A DNA stretch of 64,000 bases from contig CAKQWF010000005.1 in the NCBI GenBank assembly GCA_934277985.1, positions 62,001 through 126,000 of the forward strand, written 5' to 3'. Source of the DNA: an uncultured Oxalobacter sp. Its GTDB lineage: Bacteria > Pseudomonadota > Gammaproteobacteria > Burkholderiales > Burkholderiaceae_D. Below are positions 8,888 to 18,177 of this stretch, piece after piece. Numbering within the stretch: the stretch's first letter is position 1; each line of letters starts with the position of its first letter. The translations under genes were made by a program, and so were the position numbers. The notes beneath the pieces were generated by a model. It saw only the letters and a program-made list of their open reading frames with translations, ran no database searches and was not told where the DNA came from.

Positions 8888-9967
8888 TCAGGGCTGGTGT
8901 TTCCGGACAAAATTTCCGAGTCCGTTTCTGATCAGTGCGGCATTGTCGACGACGCCTTTTTCCGTAATCAGCGCGGTCACCAGTTCCACGGGGGTGACAT
9001 CGAAAGCGGGATTGCGGATGGCGACGCCTTCAGGCGCCCATTGACAATCGCGAAATCCTTTCACTTCATCAGCAGGACGTTCTTCAATAGGGATGTCTTT
9101 TCCGGAAGACAGCGAAAGGTCGATCGTCGAGAGCGGGCAGGCGACGTAGAAAGGAATATGGTGCCGTTGCGCCAGTACGGCCACCATATAGGTGCCGATC
9201 TTGTTGGCGACGTCTCCGTTGGCGGCGACGCGGTCGGCACCTACGACAACGGCATCGATTTCGCCGCGGCTCATCAGGTAACCCGACATGTTGTCCGTAA
9301 TCAGGGTGACAGGGATATGTTCCTGCACCATTTCCCATGCGGTCAGCCTGGCCCCTTGCAAGAAAGGGCGGGTTTCATCGGCGAAGACGGCGATATGCTT
9401 GCCCGCTTCCACAGCGGAACGAAAAACGCCCAGTGCCGTGCCGTGTCCTGCGGTCGCCAGCGCACCGGCATTGCAGTGTGTCAGGACACGTGCGCCATCC
9501 GGTAAAAGCGCGGCGCCATGGCGTCCCATGTCGCGGTTGATCCGGATGTCTTCTTCCAGCATGACATGTGCCTGCCGAAGCAAAAGACTGGCCAGTTCTG
9601 CCGGTGATTTGTTCCCGTTGGCTTGCAACAGGGCTTTCATTTTGTCGAGCGCCCAAAAAAGATTGACTGCGGTCGGCCGGCTTGCCGACAGAGCGGCAAA
9701 TCCCGCTTGCATGTTGGTTGCAAAAGTTTCACGGTCGGCATTCCGTAGCCGAACAGCTTCCAGTGCGACGCCATAGGCGGCGGCCACCCCGATGGCCGGT
9801 GCGCCGCGGACGACCATATTGCGGATGGCATCCGCAACACTTCTGGCCGAATCGCAAGCGACGTATTCGATATGATGCGGCAATAGCCGCTGGTCGATCA
9901 TTTCAATGGCTTTGCCGTTCCAGCGCAATGTCCGGACGGAGTCGGCTTGTCTGTTCACGTGATTCAT
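8888..9967 (-). CDS. mtnA: S-methyl-5-thioribose-1-phosphate isomerase
   Basis: A 359-residue member of the eIF2B-like isomerase family, converting 5-methylthioribose-1-phosphate to 5-methylthioribulose-1-phosphate. Visible motifs are RGAPAIGVAAAYG, the catalytic cysteine Cys165 in THCNAGALATAG and Asp245 in GADRVAANGDVANKIGTY. The start overlaps the apt stop by four bases. It is the last gene of the mtnP-ald2-apt-mtnA operon, where it would act between the phosphorylase and the aldolase. The enzyme also accepts 5-deoxyribose-1-phosphate in bacteria with a DHAP shunt. Confidence 0.95.
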   Translation of the reverse strand: MNHVNRQADSVRTLRWNGKAIEMIDQRLLPHHIEYVACDSARSVADAIRNMVVRGAPAIGVAAAYGVALEAVRLRNADRETFATNMQAGFAALSASRPTAVNLFWALDKMKALLQANGNKSPAELASLLLRQAHVMLEEDIRINRDMGRHGAALLPDGARVLTHCNAGALATAGHGTALGVFRSAVEAGKHIAVFADETRPFLQGARLTAWEMVQEHIPVTLITDNMSGYLMSRGEIDAVVVGADRVAANGDVANKIGTYMVAVLAQRHHIPFYVACPLSTIDLSLSSGKDIPIEERPADEVKGFRDCQWAPEGVAIRNPAFDVTPVELVTALITEKGVVDNAALIRNGLGNFVRKHQP

Positions 9968-10491
9968 TCTCCGTCAAAGGCACACAAGGCGAAAGTCGGA
10001 CAACCGGCGTCATTGAGACGTCGCGCACCGCCCAGTTCGGGAAGATCAATCAGGAATGCACATTCGACGACTTTACCGCCGCACTTGCGGATCAGGCGAA
10101 CAGCGGCTTCGGCCGTTCCGCCTGTCGCGATCAGGTCATCGATCAATAAAATCCGCTCTCCCGGAGAAATGGCATCCGTATGTACCTCGATAGTGCTGGT
10201 GCCGTATTCCATATCGTAATTTTCACTGATCGTGGCGGCAGGCAGTTTGCCCTTTTTGCGGATGAGGACAAGTCCCTTGTTCAGGTGATAGGCCAGTGGA
10301 GCGCCCAGCAGGAAACCGCGCGATTCGATGACGGCAATGCGGTCGATCGGTATATCGTGGTAATGGTCGACCAGTTGGTCAATAGCCAGTTTCAGACCAT
10401 CGGGGTTATGCAACAGCGTGGTGATGTCCCTGAATTGCACGCCTTTTTGGGGATAGTCCGGAATGGTGCGGATGTATGAAGTGAGTGACAT
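9964..10491 (-). CDS. apt: Adenine phosphoribosyltransferase
   Basis: A 175-residue APRT that converts adenine and PRPP to AMP. The PRPP-binding signature LLIDDLIATGGTAEAA is at residues 115-130, and IESRGFLLGAPLAY lies upstream as in the family. Its placement between the aldolase and the isomerase fits salvage of the adenine released by MtnP from methylthioadenosine or 5'-deoxyadenosine. Confidence 0.95.
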   Translation of the reverse strand: MSLTSYIRTIPDYPQKGVQFRDITTLLHNPDGLKLAIDQLVDHYHDIPIDRIAVIESRGFLLGAPLAYHLNKGLVLIRKKGKLPAATISENYDMEYGTSTIEVHTDAISPGERILLIDDLIATGGTAEAAVRLIRKCGGKVVECAFLIDLPELGGARRLNDAGCPTFALCAFDGE

Positions 10492-10515
10492 AGGCTGATG
10501 GTGGTAAAAAGAACG

Positions 10516-11199
10516 TTATTTTCTGAAATAGTCTTTGAACTTTTCGTGTACTTGTGTCATTTGTTCGACGGAAAGCAGTTTGATATGTCCGGTTTGCAGA
10601 ATGCGCCAATATTGCTCGCACAGCGATTCGACTTCGATGGCGATCGCCATGGCATGTTCAAGACTGTGACCCAGCGCGATCATGCCGTGATGCGCCATCA
10701 GGCAAGCGTACCGTTCTCCCAGCGTCGCCAGCACCGTATCCGACAATTCCTGGCTGCCGAACAAGGCATACGGTGCACAAGGAATCGTGTTGTCGCCGGT
10801 GACGGCGATCATGTAGTGAAAAGGCGGGATTTCCAGTTGCATGCACGCCAGCGTCGTGGCAAACGGCGAGTGAGTGTGCACGATAGCGTGGACATCAGGT
10901 CTGGCGGCATAAATATCACGGTGGATACGCCATTCGCTGCTGGGTTTTCCGTCATTTTCATTTTCACCGGTCATGCGCATCGTACAAATGGCGTCCGGTG
11001 CCATACGGTCCGGATCGATGCCGCTGGGTGTGATGAAAAAACCATCCGGTATGTCGTCGGTTCTTTCACGGCGGATACTGATATTGCCGGAAGAACCACG
11101 GTTCATGCAGTTGGCGACAAGTTGCCGTGCGGCGATGACGATCCGTTCGGCCGTTGTTTCTTCCGCTGTACCATCAATGCGGTGCTCGTTACAGGACAT
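10516..11199 (-). CDS. Class II aldolase, probable 5-(methylthio)ribulose-1-phosphate/5-deoxyribulose-1-phosphate aldolase
   Basis: A 227-residue class II aldolase/adducin protein of the fuculose-phosphate aldolase type. Visible features are GSSGNISIR (phosphate binding), TPSGI, the acidic catalytic residue Glu89 in PSSEW, and zinc ligands His108/His110 in VHTHS and His170 in MAHHG. Between mtnP and apt-mtnA it most likely cleaves 5-methylthioribulose-1-phosphate or 5-deoxyribulose-1-phosphate to DHAP plus an aldehyde (the Ald2 step of the DHAP shunt). The related dehydratase MtnB shares this fold, so MtnB is the main alternative; no mtnC or mtnD gene accompanies it. Enzymatic assignment is inference. 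Confidence 0.8.
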   Translation of the reverse strand: MSCNEHRIDGTAEETTAERIVIAARQLVANCMNRGSSGNISIRRERTDDIPDGFFITPSGIDPDRMAPDAICTMRMTGENENDGKPSSEWRIHRDIYAARPDVHAIVHTHSPFATTLACMQLEIPPFHYMIAVTGDNTIPCAPYALFGSQELSDTVLATLGERYACLMAHHGMIALGHSLEHAMAIAIEVESLCEQYWRILQTGHIKLLSVEQMTQVHEKFKDYFRK

Positions 11200-11202
11200 G
11201 AT

Positions 11203-12069
11203 TCAGCGCTTTCCGAAAATGCGTCCCGCGACCGCGTCGAGTTGCCGGATGATTTCCGGATCACGGTGTTCCGGTGGGGTGATGATGGCGTTTTCCAGTG
11301 CGAAACGGCATGAGCAAGCTGAAGCGGATGCGTCATTCTGGATATGCGGGATAATCGCCTTGACCAGTTGGCGTGCCGTTTCTGCGTTCGCCTGAACCGT
11401 TTTGATGACTTGTTCGATCGTGACCTGTTCATGATCGGGATGCCAGCAGTCGTAGTCGGTGACCATCGCGATGCTGGCGTAACACATCTCGGCTTCACGT
11501 GCCAGTTTCGCTTCCGGCATATTGGTCATGCCGATAACATCGCAATGCCAGCTCCGGTACAGTTCGGATTCCGCCAGTGTCGAAAATTGCGGACCTTCCA
11601 TCGCCAGATAGGTGCCTCCCAGCACCGTCTGGATCCCCGCTTCGCCGGCGGCACGATGGATGATGCCGGACAAGCGGCGGCAAGTGGGATGTGCCATCGA
11701 GACATGTGCGACCAGTCCCTTTCCGAAGAAAGAACGGTCCCGTGTAACGGTACGGTCGATGTATTGATCGATCAGGACAAAAGTGCCGGGAGCGAGCCGT
11801 TCGTTGAGCGAGCCGACTGCACTGATCGACAGGATATCGGTGACACCCGCTCTTTTGAGTGCGTCGATATTGGCGCGGTAATTGATACTGTCCGGTGAAA
11901 GACGATGATCGCGTCCATGCCGTGGCAAAAAAACGATGGGATGTCCATTGAAGCGGCCGAAGAGCAAATCATCCGACGGCGATCCGAAAGGGGATGACAC
12001 CTTTTCCCAGTGTGTATCGGTCAGTCCGTCCAGGTGGTAAACGCCGCTTCCGCCGATAATGCCGATCAT
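11203..12069 (-). CDS. mtnP: S-methyl-5'-thioadenosine phosphorylase
   Basis: A 288-residue PNP/MTAP-family phosphorylase that splits methylthioadenosine into adenine and methylthioribose-1-phosphate. Family blocks are MIGIIGGSGVYHLDGL, PRHGRDHRLSP, YLAMEGPQFST and IGMTNMPEAKLAREAEMCYA. The frame extends 17 codons upstream, but ATG 12069 follows an AGGAAAGGAAG ribosome binding site and gives the family N-terminus. First gene of the minus-strand operon; the next start lies 3 bp after its stop. A methylthioinosine phosphorylase activity cannot be excluded. Confidence 0.93.
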   Translation of the reverse strand: MIGIIGGSGVYHLDGLTDTHWEKVSSPFGSPSDDLLFGRFNGHPIVFLPRHGRDHRLSPDSINYRANIDALKRAGVTDILSISAVGSLNERLAPGTFVLIDQYIDRTVTRDRSFFGKGLVAHVSMAHPTCRRLSGIIHRAAGEAGIQTVLGGTYLAMEGPQFSTLAESELYRSWHCDVIGMTNMPEAKLAREAEMCYASIAMVTDYDCWHPDHEQVTIEQVIKTVQANAETARQLVKAIIPHIQNDASASACSCRFALENAIITPPEHRDPEIIRQLDAVAGRIFGKR

Positions 12070-12105
12070 GCAAGTCTTCCTTTCCTCATGGCAATTCCAG
12101 CACAC

Positions 12106-12134
12106 ATTATTGATGGACATGCGTGATTATGCAA
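12106..12134 (-). promoter_or_regulatory. Candidate promoter of the mtnP operon
   Basis: On the minus strand, TTGCAT (12134-12129), a 17-bp spacer and AATAAT (12111-12106) resemble a sigma-70 promoter. They would start transcription about 30 nt before mtnP. Confidence 0.45.
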
Positions 12135-12161
12135 CTGCGACGGAAAGAAATGGGGGGCACA

Positions 12162-12200
12162 CAAAAGAAAAGGGCGGTTTGCCCATGAGGCAAACCGCCC
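12162..12200 (-). terminator. Terminator downstream of argG
   Basis: A perfect 12-bp stem (12189-12200 with 12172-12183) and a 5-nt loop are followed on the minus strand by TTTTCTTTT. It lies 19 bp after the argG stop. Confidence 0.88.
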
Positions 12201-12219
12201 GGAAGGACTGCATGGCGTT

Positions 12220-13446
12220 TTATTTGCGGTTGCGTGCATTGGCAGCGATACGCAGACGCAGGGCGTTCAGTTTGATGAAACCGTTTGCGTCTTTCTGGTC
12301 GTAAGCACCGGCATCGTCTTCGAAAGTGGCGATATTGGTGTCGAACAGGGAATCGTTGCGGGATTCGCGACCGACGACGATGACGTTGCCTTTGTACAGC
12401 TTGAGGCGAACAGTACCGTTGACGTGTTCCTGTGTATGGTCAATCAGTTGCTGGAGCGCGATGCGTTCCGGGGCCCACCAGTAACCGTTGTAGATCATGG
12501 AAGCATAACGCGGCATGAGGTCGTCTTTCAGATGGGCGACTTCACGGTCGAGCGTCAGCGATTCCATGGCGCGGTGTGCCTTGAGCATGATGGTGCCTCC
12601 CGGCGTTTCATAGCAGCCGCGGGATTTCATGCCGACATAACGGTTTTCGACCAGATCCAGACGGCCGATGCCATGCTTGCTGCCCAGACGGTTAAGTTCG
12701 GTCAGAACGGCGGCCGGCGTCATCCGTTTGCCGTTGAGAGCGACAATATCGCCTTTTTCGAATGCAACATCCAGGTATTCGGCCTGATCCGGTGCTTCTT
12801 CCGGGCTGACGGTCCAGCGCCACATGGTGGCTTCCGGTTCTGCATTCGGGTCTTCGAGATGGCGGCCTTCGTAGCTGATATGCAGCAGGTTGGCGTCCAT
12901 GGAATAGGGAGCGCCGCCCTGTCTGTGTTTCATTTCGATTTCGATACCGGCATCTTCGGCATATTTCAGCAGTTTTTCACGGGAAAGCAGATCCCATTCA
13001 CGCCACGGAGCGATGATCTTGATGTTCGGCATCAGGGCATAGGCGCCCAGTTCGAAACGGACCTGATCGTTGCCTTTGCCGGTAGCGCCGTGTGCGATGG
13101 CATCGGCGCCGGTCTGGCGTGCGATTTCGATCAGGCGTTTGGCGATCAGCGGGCGTGCGATACTGGTGCCGAGCAGGTATTCGCCTTCATAAATGGTATT
13201 GGCCCTGAACATCGGGAATACGAAGTCACGGACGAATTCTTCACGCAGGTCGTCGATGAAAATGTTTTCCGGTTTGATACCGAATTTCAGTGCTTTCTGG
13301 CGTGCCGGTTCCAGTTCTTCACCCTGGCCGAGATCGGCAGTAAAGGTGACGACTTCACACTGGTAGGTGTCTTGCAGCCATTTCAGGATGACCGAGGTGT
13401 CCAGACCGCCGGAATAGGCGAGAACAACTTTTTTTACGTCGCTCAT
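12220..13446 (-). CDS. argG: Argininosuccinate synthase
   Basis: A 408-residue synthase of the short (about 400-residue) class. It joins citrulline and aspartate with ATP to give argininosuccinate. The N-terminal PP-loop AYSGGLDTS is at residues 10-18, followed by the TADLGQGEE block. It lies 180 bp downstream of argF on the same strand and has its own promoter-like sequence. A long open frame on the opposite strand is an artefact of codon use. Confidence 0.97.
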   Translation of the reverse strand: MSDVKKVVLAYSGGLDTSVILKWLQDTYQCEVVTFTADLGQGEELEPARQKALKFGIKPENIFIDDLREEFVRDFVFPMFRANTIYEGEYLLGTSIARPLIAKRLIEIARQTGADAIAHGATGKGNDQVRFELGAYALMPNIKIIAPWREWDLLSREKLLKYAEDAGIEIEMKHRQGGAPYSMDANLLHISYEGRHLEDPNAEPEATMWRWTVSPEEAPDQAEYLDVAFEKGDIVALNGKRMTPAAVLTELNRLGSKHGIGRLDLVENRYVGMKSRGCYETPGGTIMLKAHRAMESLTLDREVAHLKDDLMPRYASMIYNGYWWAPERIALQQLIDHTQEHVNGTVRLKLYKGNVIVVGRESRNDSLFDTNIATFEDDAGAYDQKDANGFIKLNALRLRIAANARNRK

Positions 13447-13513
13447 AAGTGTCTTTCGTTTGTTTCAGTTGGAATGCAAAGATGGGGTGGAATGTGTTTA
13501 CGGAGACGATACT

Positions 13514-13528
13514 CCTGTTGTCAACAGG
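13514..13528. promoter_or_regulatory. Palindrome over the argG -35 element
   Basis: CCTGTTG-T-CAACAGG is a perfect 7-bp inverted repeat. On the minus strand it contains a perfect TTGACA (13524-13519); TAAACA follows 18 bp downstream as a possible -10. It lies about 70 bp upstream of the argG start, so it may be an operator. It does not look like a standard ARG box. Confidence 0.5.
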
Positions 13529-13539
13529 CACATTTTATG

Positions 13540-13557
13540 CCGTTTCTCGTGAAACGG
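13540..13557. repeat. Inverted repeat in the argF-argG gap
   Basis: CCGTTTC (13540-13546) and GAAACGG (13551-13557) flank a TCGT loop. No T-run follows on either strand, so it is a weak terminator candidate for argF. Confidence 0.4.
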
Positions 13558-13626
13558 AAACCGGCATGCAGGCCGCTGCAAGGCATTTCCCCATCATGCC
13601 GGATGACGCGGAAATGCCCGATCGTA

Positions 13627-14538
13627 TCAAACGGTACCCTTGACCAGATATTCAAGCAATGCTTTCTGGACGTGCAGGCGGTTTTCCGCTTCGTCCCAGA
13701 CGACCGATTGCGGGCCGTCGATCACTTCGGCGGTGACTTCTTCTCCGCGGTGTGCCGGCAGACAGTGCATGAACAAGGCATCCGGTGCGGCACGGCGCAT
13801 CTTGTCGGTATCCACGTTCCAGTTGGCGAATGCTTTCTTGCGGGCTGCGTTTTCCTGTTCGAAACCCATACTGGTCCAGACATCAGTGGTGACCAGATGT
13901 GCGCCTTCACAGGCGTCGGCAGGGTTATCGAAACGGGTGAAGTGGCTGTGATCCGGCGATACCAGACGCAGGTCGATGTCATAACCCTTCGGCGTGGAGA
14001 CATTGACATGGAAGCCGAATACTTCTGCGGCCTGCAACCAGGAATACAGCATGTTGTTGGCGTCGCCGATCCAGGTGACGGTTTTGCCCTTTATCGAACC
14101 GCGGTGTTCGATAAAGGTGAATACGTCCGCGAATACCTGACAAGGGTGGTGTTCGTTGGTCAGGCCGTTGATGACCGGAACGCGCGAATAGGCTGCGAAC
14201 CGTTCGATGATGTCATGGCCGAAAGTTCGAACCATGATGATGTCGGACATGCGCGACATGACTTGTGCGGCGTCCTCGATCGGTTCGCCGCGACCGAGCT
14301 GGCTGTCGCGGGTGTTGAGATAGATGGCGGTGCCGCCCAGCTGATGCATACCGGCCTCGAAAGAGAGGCGGGTGCGTGTGGAACTTTTTTCGAAAACCAT
14401 GACCAGCGTACGGTCCAGCAGGGGATGGTACGGCTCATAGTTCTTGAATTTCTGTTTGATGATGCGGGCACGTTCGATCAGATATTCGTACTCGGACAGG
14501 GTCAGGTCGGAAAATTGGAGATAGTGTTTGATTGTCAT
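13627..14538 (-). CDS. argF: Ornithine carbamoyltransferase
   Basis: A 303-residue OTCase producing citrulline from ornithine and carbamoyl phosphate. The carbamoyl-phosphate motif STRTR is at residues 53-57, HPCQ at 131-134 and the ornithine-loop HCLP at 258-261. Length is normal. It provides the substrate for ArgG, the next gene downstream; ArgJ of the same pathway is encoded at 44160. Confidence 0.97.
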   Translation of the reverse strand: MTIKHYLQFSDLTLSEYEYLIERARIIKQKFKNYEPYHPLLDRTLVMVFEKSSTRTRLSFEAGMHQLGGTAIYLNTRDSQLGRGEPIEDAAQVMSRMSDIIMVRTFGHDIIERFAAYSRVPVINGLTNEHHPCQVFADVFTFIEHRGSIKGKTVTWIGDANNMLYSWLQAAEVFGFHVNVSTPKGYDIDLRLVSPDHSHFTRFDNPADACEGAHLVTTDVWTSMGFEQENAARKKAFANWNVDTDKMRRAAPDALFMHCLPAHRGEEVTAEVIDGPQSVVWDEAENRLHVQKALLEYLVKGTV

Positions 14539-14586
14539 AGACTAGCGGGGCGCTCATGAGGCGCAGCTGAAACAGTTTAATATTTG

Positions 14587-14592
14587 ATTATA
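14587..14592 (-). promoter_or_regulatory. -10 element of the argF promoter
   Basis: A perfect TATAAT on the minus strand lies about 50 bp before the argF start in a very AT-rich stretch. The -35 position reads TTTTAA, a weak match. Confidence 0.5.
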
Positions 14593-14663
14593 GAGGATTT
14601 TTGAAAATTTTAAAAAAGCGGCGTGTTCTGTCGGTATGGTGTGCGATGAAAACAGGGCGTTTT

Positions 14664-15560
14664 TCAATAGACTTTCTGTTCCGATTCATGGATCAGCTGG
14701 CGGTAGAGATCGTGTCGCATAACGGAAATATGTCCTTCGGAAACCGCTTCCAGAATGGCGCATCCCGGTTCACTCAGATGATGGCAATTGTAGAAACGGC
14801 AGTGACCGAGATAGGGTCTGAATTCACGGAACGCGCGTTCGAGCATGCCCTCTGACAGATGATACAGGCCGAACTCCTGAAATCCCGGAGAATCGATCAG
14901 GGCAGTACTGTCGTCGATTCGGTACATGCGTGTGTAGGTGGTCGTATGTTTGCCGGAATTGAGAACGGTCGAAATTTCACGGGTCGCGATGTCGGCCCCG
15001 GGTACCAGCAGATTGATCAGCGAGGATTTTCCCATGCCGGACTGGCCGATCAGGATGGATGTCCGTCCCCTGACGAGCGGCATCAGAGTCGCGAGCGTTT
15101 CGTCGGGACAGGCGATTGCCGAAACTTCGTGAACCGGATATCCCAGTGCTGCATAGAAACCGGCCCGTTTGCGCGCCGTTTCCAGACGGTCGGTGATGTC
15201 GGTTTTGTTCAGGATAAGATGGGCCTCGATTTCCGCCGCTTCTGCCGCGACGAGCGCGCGGGAAACCAGATCGTCGGAAAATCCCGGTTCGGTCGCGACT
15301 ACGATGAACAATCTGTCGATATTGGCCGCGAGCAGTTTCGATTTGTACTGGTCGGAACGGTAAAGCAATGAACGGCGTTCATCGACGGATTCGATAACGG
15401 CTTGTCCTTTTGCCGTGGACAAGATATGAACGCAATCGCCAACAGCGACGTCGCTTTTTTTGCCACGGGTGAAACAATGCAGCATTTTGCCACCGGCATC
15501 GGCCAGGTAATGCCGCCCATGTGCGGCAACGATTTGTGCGGTGAATAGTTCTTTTGTCAT
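14664..15560 (-). CDS. rsgA: Ribosome small subunit-dependent GTPase A
   Basis: A 298-residue circularly permuted GTPase that acts in late 30S maturation. The motif order shows the permutation: G4 NKTD (118-121) precedes G1 GQSGMGKSS (172-180) and G3 DSPG (223-226). An N-terminal OB-fold precedes them and a C-terminal zinc finger follows (Cys254, Cys259, His261, Cys267). Its start overlaps the stop of the upstream M48 protease gene by four bases. The 125-bp gap to argF holds the argF promoter. Confidence 0.95.
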   Translation of the reverse strand: MTKELFTAQIVAAHGRHYLADAGGKMLHCFTRGKKSDVAVGDCVHILSTAKGQAVIESVDERRSLLYRSDQYKSKLLAANIDRLFIVVATEPGFSDDLVSRALVAAEAAEIEAHLILNKTDITDRLETARKRAGFYAALGYPVHEVSAIACPDETLATLMPLVRGRTSILIGQSGMGKSSLINLLVPGADIATREISTVLNSGKHTTTYTRMYRIDDSTALIDSPGFQEFGLYHLSEGMLERAFREFRPYLGHCRFYNCHHLSEPGCAILEAVSEGHISVMRHDLYRQLIHESEQKVY

Positions 15561-16810
15561 GAATGCCCCAGCAAATGTTGGATCCGGATACTGGCCGGCG
15601 GGTGTGAATCGTAAAAAGCGGAATGCAACGGATCGGGTGTCAGGGTCGCCGCATTGTCCTCATAGAGTTTGACCAGCGCACTGACCAGATGGCGTGCCTG
15701 CGTATATTTTGCCGAGAAAGCGTCTGCCTCGAATTCATGTTTTCTGGCGTTTCCCGAGATGAGCGGGAAGAGGAAAAAGGTGAAAACGGGCAGGATCAAC
15801 GCAAACAGAATCAGTGCGAGTGCATCCGATGTCAGTGACGGATCGATGCCAAGTCCTGCATAAAACCATGCCTCATGACGCAAAAATCCCAGAAGCGCCA
15901 GCAGAACCAGTGAAGACAAACAAGAGAATACAATGCGTTTGAATACATGTTTCAGGTGAAAGTGCCCCAGCTCGTGGGCGAGTACCGCCTCGATTTCGTC
16001 GGGTGTCAGACGTGCCAGCAACGTATCGAAGAAAACGACCCGTTTGGCAGAGCCCATTCCGGTAAAGTAGGCGTTTTCGTGTGCACTGCGTTTTGAACCA
16101 TCCATGACGAATAACCCGCTGGAACGGAATCCCGTCCGCTGCATCAGCCGCTCGATACGGATTTTCAGGGTTTCATCGGTCAATGGTGTGAACCGGTTGA
16201 ACAACGGGGCGATCCATGTCGGGTAAAGAAAAAGCATCAGGAACTGGAAAAGGCACCAGAGAATCCAGGCATAGAACCACCACCATGTCCCCGTTTTTTT
16301 CATGACGGTGAGCAAGATCCACAGTACAGGCAGGCCGATGGCGACGCCGAGCGCTGTTTGTCGGGCGAGATCGCCCAGATAAAGCGATCGGGTCATGTGA
16401 TTGAAACCGAATTTTTGCTCGATGACGAACTGGCGATAATAATCGAAAGGCAGATCGATCGCACCGGAAATGACGATGGTAGCGGCAATCAGTGCGATTT
16501 GTCCCGTCATGGTGTTGCCGGTGATGGGGAAAATGTGGCTGGCCAGATACTGCAGTCCACCACCGAACGTAAAACCGGTCAGAACGATTGTATCGACGAC
16601 GAGTGCCGTCAGACTGAAGCGGATTTTTGCGAGGGTATAGTCAGCTGCCTTGCGGTGTGCGTCCGGAGTGATGTTGCCGGCGAATTGTTCGGGGACCTTG
16701 TCGCGGTGTTTGCTGACGCTGCGCCATTGTCTGGCAGCGAGCCAGAAACGGGTGAGCAGGGTCGAAAACAGGAAAAAAAGAAATAATTGCGAAAACGCGA
16801 GTGCTGACAT
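15557..16810 (-). CDS. M48 family zinc metallopeptidase (Ste24/CAAX protease-like)
   Basis: A 417-residue integral membrane protease. The zinc motif HELGH is at residues 279-283 and the third ligand is probably Glu359 in HEFEADAF. Several hydrophobic segments (about 5-22, 66-90, 103-120, 155-200, 295-320 and 328-352) and the N-terminal extension match the Ste24 type rather than the shorter HtpX. Bacteria lack prenylated CAAX substrates, so a role in membrane-protein quality control is inferred. It is divergent from orn and overlaps rsgA by four bases. Confidence 0.88.
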   Translation of the reverse strand: MSALAFSQLFLFFLFSTLLTRFWLAARQWRSVSKHRDKVPEQFAGNITPDAHRKAADYTLAKIRFSLTALVVDTIVLTGFTFGGGLQYLASHIFPITGNTMTGQIALIAATIVISGAIDLPFDYYRQFVIEQKFGFNHMTRSLYLGDLARQTALGVAIGLPVLWILLTVMKKTGTWWWFYAWILWCLFQFLMLFLYPTWIAPLFNRFTPLTDETLKIRIERLMQRTGFRSSGLFVMDGSKRSAHENAYFTGMGSAKRVVFFDTLLARLTPDEIEAVLAHELGHFHLKHVFKRIVFSCLSSLVLLALLGFLRHEAWFYAGLGIDPSLTSDALALILFALILPVFTFFLFPLISGNARKHEFEADAFSAKYTQARHLVSALVKLYEDNAATLTPDPLHSAFYDSHPPASIRIQHLLGHS

Positions 16811-16857
16811 TTTGTCCTTGTGAGAAAATGACCGATTATGTCGATAAGGAAGGAATT

Positions 16858-17457
16858 ATGTCACAAGCTCAGGAAACGCAACCGGAACGGTCTCAAAATA
16901 ACGGTATGAAAAGACGGCCGGATGAACTGAATCTGATTTGGGTCGATCTTGAAATGACCGGACTTGACCCGGAGACGGACCGGATTATCGAAGTCGCGAT
17001 GGTTGTGACGGATCCCGATTTGAATGTGCTGGGAGAAGCGCCTGTATTCGCCATTCACCAGTCTGACGAAATCCTCAACGGGATGGACGCGTGGAACAAG
17101 GGAACGCATGGCCGTTCCGGACTGATCGATCGCGTCAGGGCGTCGAATGTGACGGAAGCCATGGCCGAAGATGCGTTGATCGAATTTCTGAGGCAATACG
17201 TGCCGAAAGGAAAGTCTCCGATGTGCGGCAACACGATTTGTCAGGATCGCCGTTTCATGGCAAAGACAATGCCGAAACTGGAATCTTATTTCCATTATCG
17301 CAATCTGGATGTCTCCACACTGAAAGAAATCGCAAGGCGCTGGAAACCCGAACTGGTGGACGGCTTCAAAAAAATGCAGAAACATACCGCTTTGGCCGAT
17401 ATTCTGGAATCCATTGAGGAATTGCGTTATTACCGGGAACACTTTATCCGGATTTGA
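16858..17457 (+). CDS. orn: Oligoribonuclease
   Basis: A 199-residue DEDDh 3'-5' exoribonuclease that degrades RNA dinucleotides, including pGpG from cyclic di-GMP turnover. Active-site residues are Asp30 and Glu32 ([10 protein letters not shown]), the Asp in [11 protein letters not shown], and His/Asp in [24 protein letters not shown] 16858 is preceded by AAGGAAGGA (16847-16855), better than the in-frame ATG at 16801. The first 20 residues are a divergent extension before the conserved core. Confidence 0.95.
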   Translation: MSQAQETQPERSQNNGMKRRPDELNLIWVDLEMTGLDPETDRIIEVAMVVTDPDLNVLGEAPVFAIHQSDEILNGMDAWNKGTHGRSGLIDRVRASNVTEAMAEDALIEFLRQYVPKGKSPMCGNTICQDRRFMAKTMPKLESYFHYRNLDVSTLKEIARRWKPELVDGFKKMQKHTALADILESIEELRYYREHFIRI

Positions 17458-17465
17458 TACGTATC

Positions 17466-18173
17466 ATGAACTGTTTGACTGAAAAAACTGGTGTGTCCCC
17501 TGTTGATGGGGATGAATTGCGTGAGCTGATCAGTCATCAGGAAAAGATACGCGAAAACGAACGAAAACGTATCGCACGCGAAATTCATGATGAACTGGGA
17601 CAGCATTTGCTGGCCCTGCGTATCGAGGTGTCCCTGCTGAAACAGGATGCTTTCAACGATGCCGGAGAACGCGCAAAACGCATAGACGAGATACTGGCGC
17701 ATATCGACTTGACGGTCAAAAGTGTCCGGACGCTGATCAACGATTTGCGACCTGCTGTACTGGATCTGGGACTGGTCGCTTCACTGGAGTGGCAGGCACG
17801 GGATTTTTCACGTGCCAACGGAGTGACCTGCATTTTTCATACGGATGATGACAAGCTTGAGCTGGATGACAGACATGCCACTGTATTGTTCAGGGTGTTG
17901 CAGGAAGCGTTGACCAATATCGTCAAACATGCCAGAGCCGACAGGGTGGAAATCGGATTGCGACGTGTCGGTGACAATCTGGAACTGACGGTTGCTGACA
18001 ATGGAGTCGGCATGCCGAAGGTGCGCAATCGCAAGGTCAAGTCTTACGGATTGGCCGGTATCCGGGAACGGATCGGCATGCTGGGCGGCGAATTCAGGAT
18101 CAGGACCGGCGATACCGGTACGACACTGGTGTTCGTCATTCCATACCGGGATAAAAACGTCAGGACGACGTAG
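17466..18173 (+). CDS. Soluble NarL-type sensor histidine kinase (no sensor domain)
   Basis: About 235 residues with a HisKA_3 dimerisation domain, phospho-acceptor His41 in REIHDELGQHLLALR, and a HATPase_c domain with the N-box ALTNIVKHA (148-156), DNGVGM (178-183) and GLAGIRERI. No transmembrane segment, PAS, GAF or HAMP domain is present, so any signal must be cytoplasmic or come from a partner protein. A TTG at 17454 overlapping the orn stop is an alternative start. No response regulator is adjacent; waaA is convergent. Partner and signal are unknown. Confidence 0.85.
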   Translation: MNCLTEKTGVSPVDGDELRELISHQEKIRENERKRIAREIHDELGQHLLALRIEVSLLKQDAFNDAGERAKRIDEILAHIDLTVKSVRTLINDLRPAVLDLGLVASLEWQARDFSRANGVTCIFHTDDDKLELDDRHATVLFRVLQEALTNIVKHARADRVEIGLRRVGDNLELTVADNGVGMPKVRNRKVKSYGLAGIRERIGMLGGEFRIRTGDTGTTLVFVIPYRDKNVRTT

Positions 18174-18177
18174 TGTT

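Noticed and set aside
10498-11313. 271-codon plus-strand open frame opposite the class II aldolase gene
   Set aside because: Antisense to a gene with clear catalytic motifs; no ribosome binding site or recognisable domain.
12424-14559. 711-codon open frame on the plus strand opposite argG and argF
   Set aside because: It spans the antisense of two certain genes and their intergenic gap, shows no recognisable motif, and arises from codon bias that avoids stops on the opposite strand.
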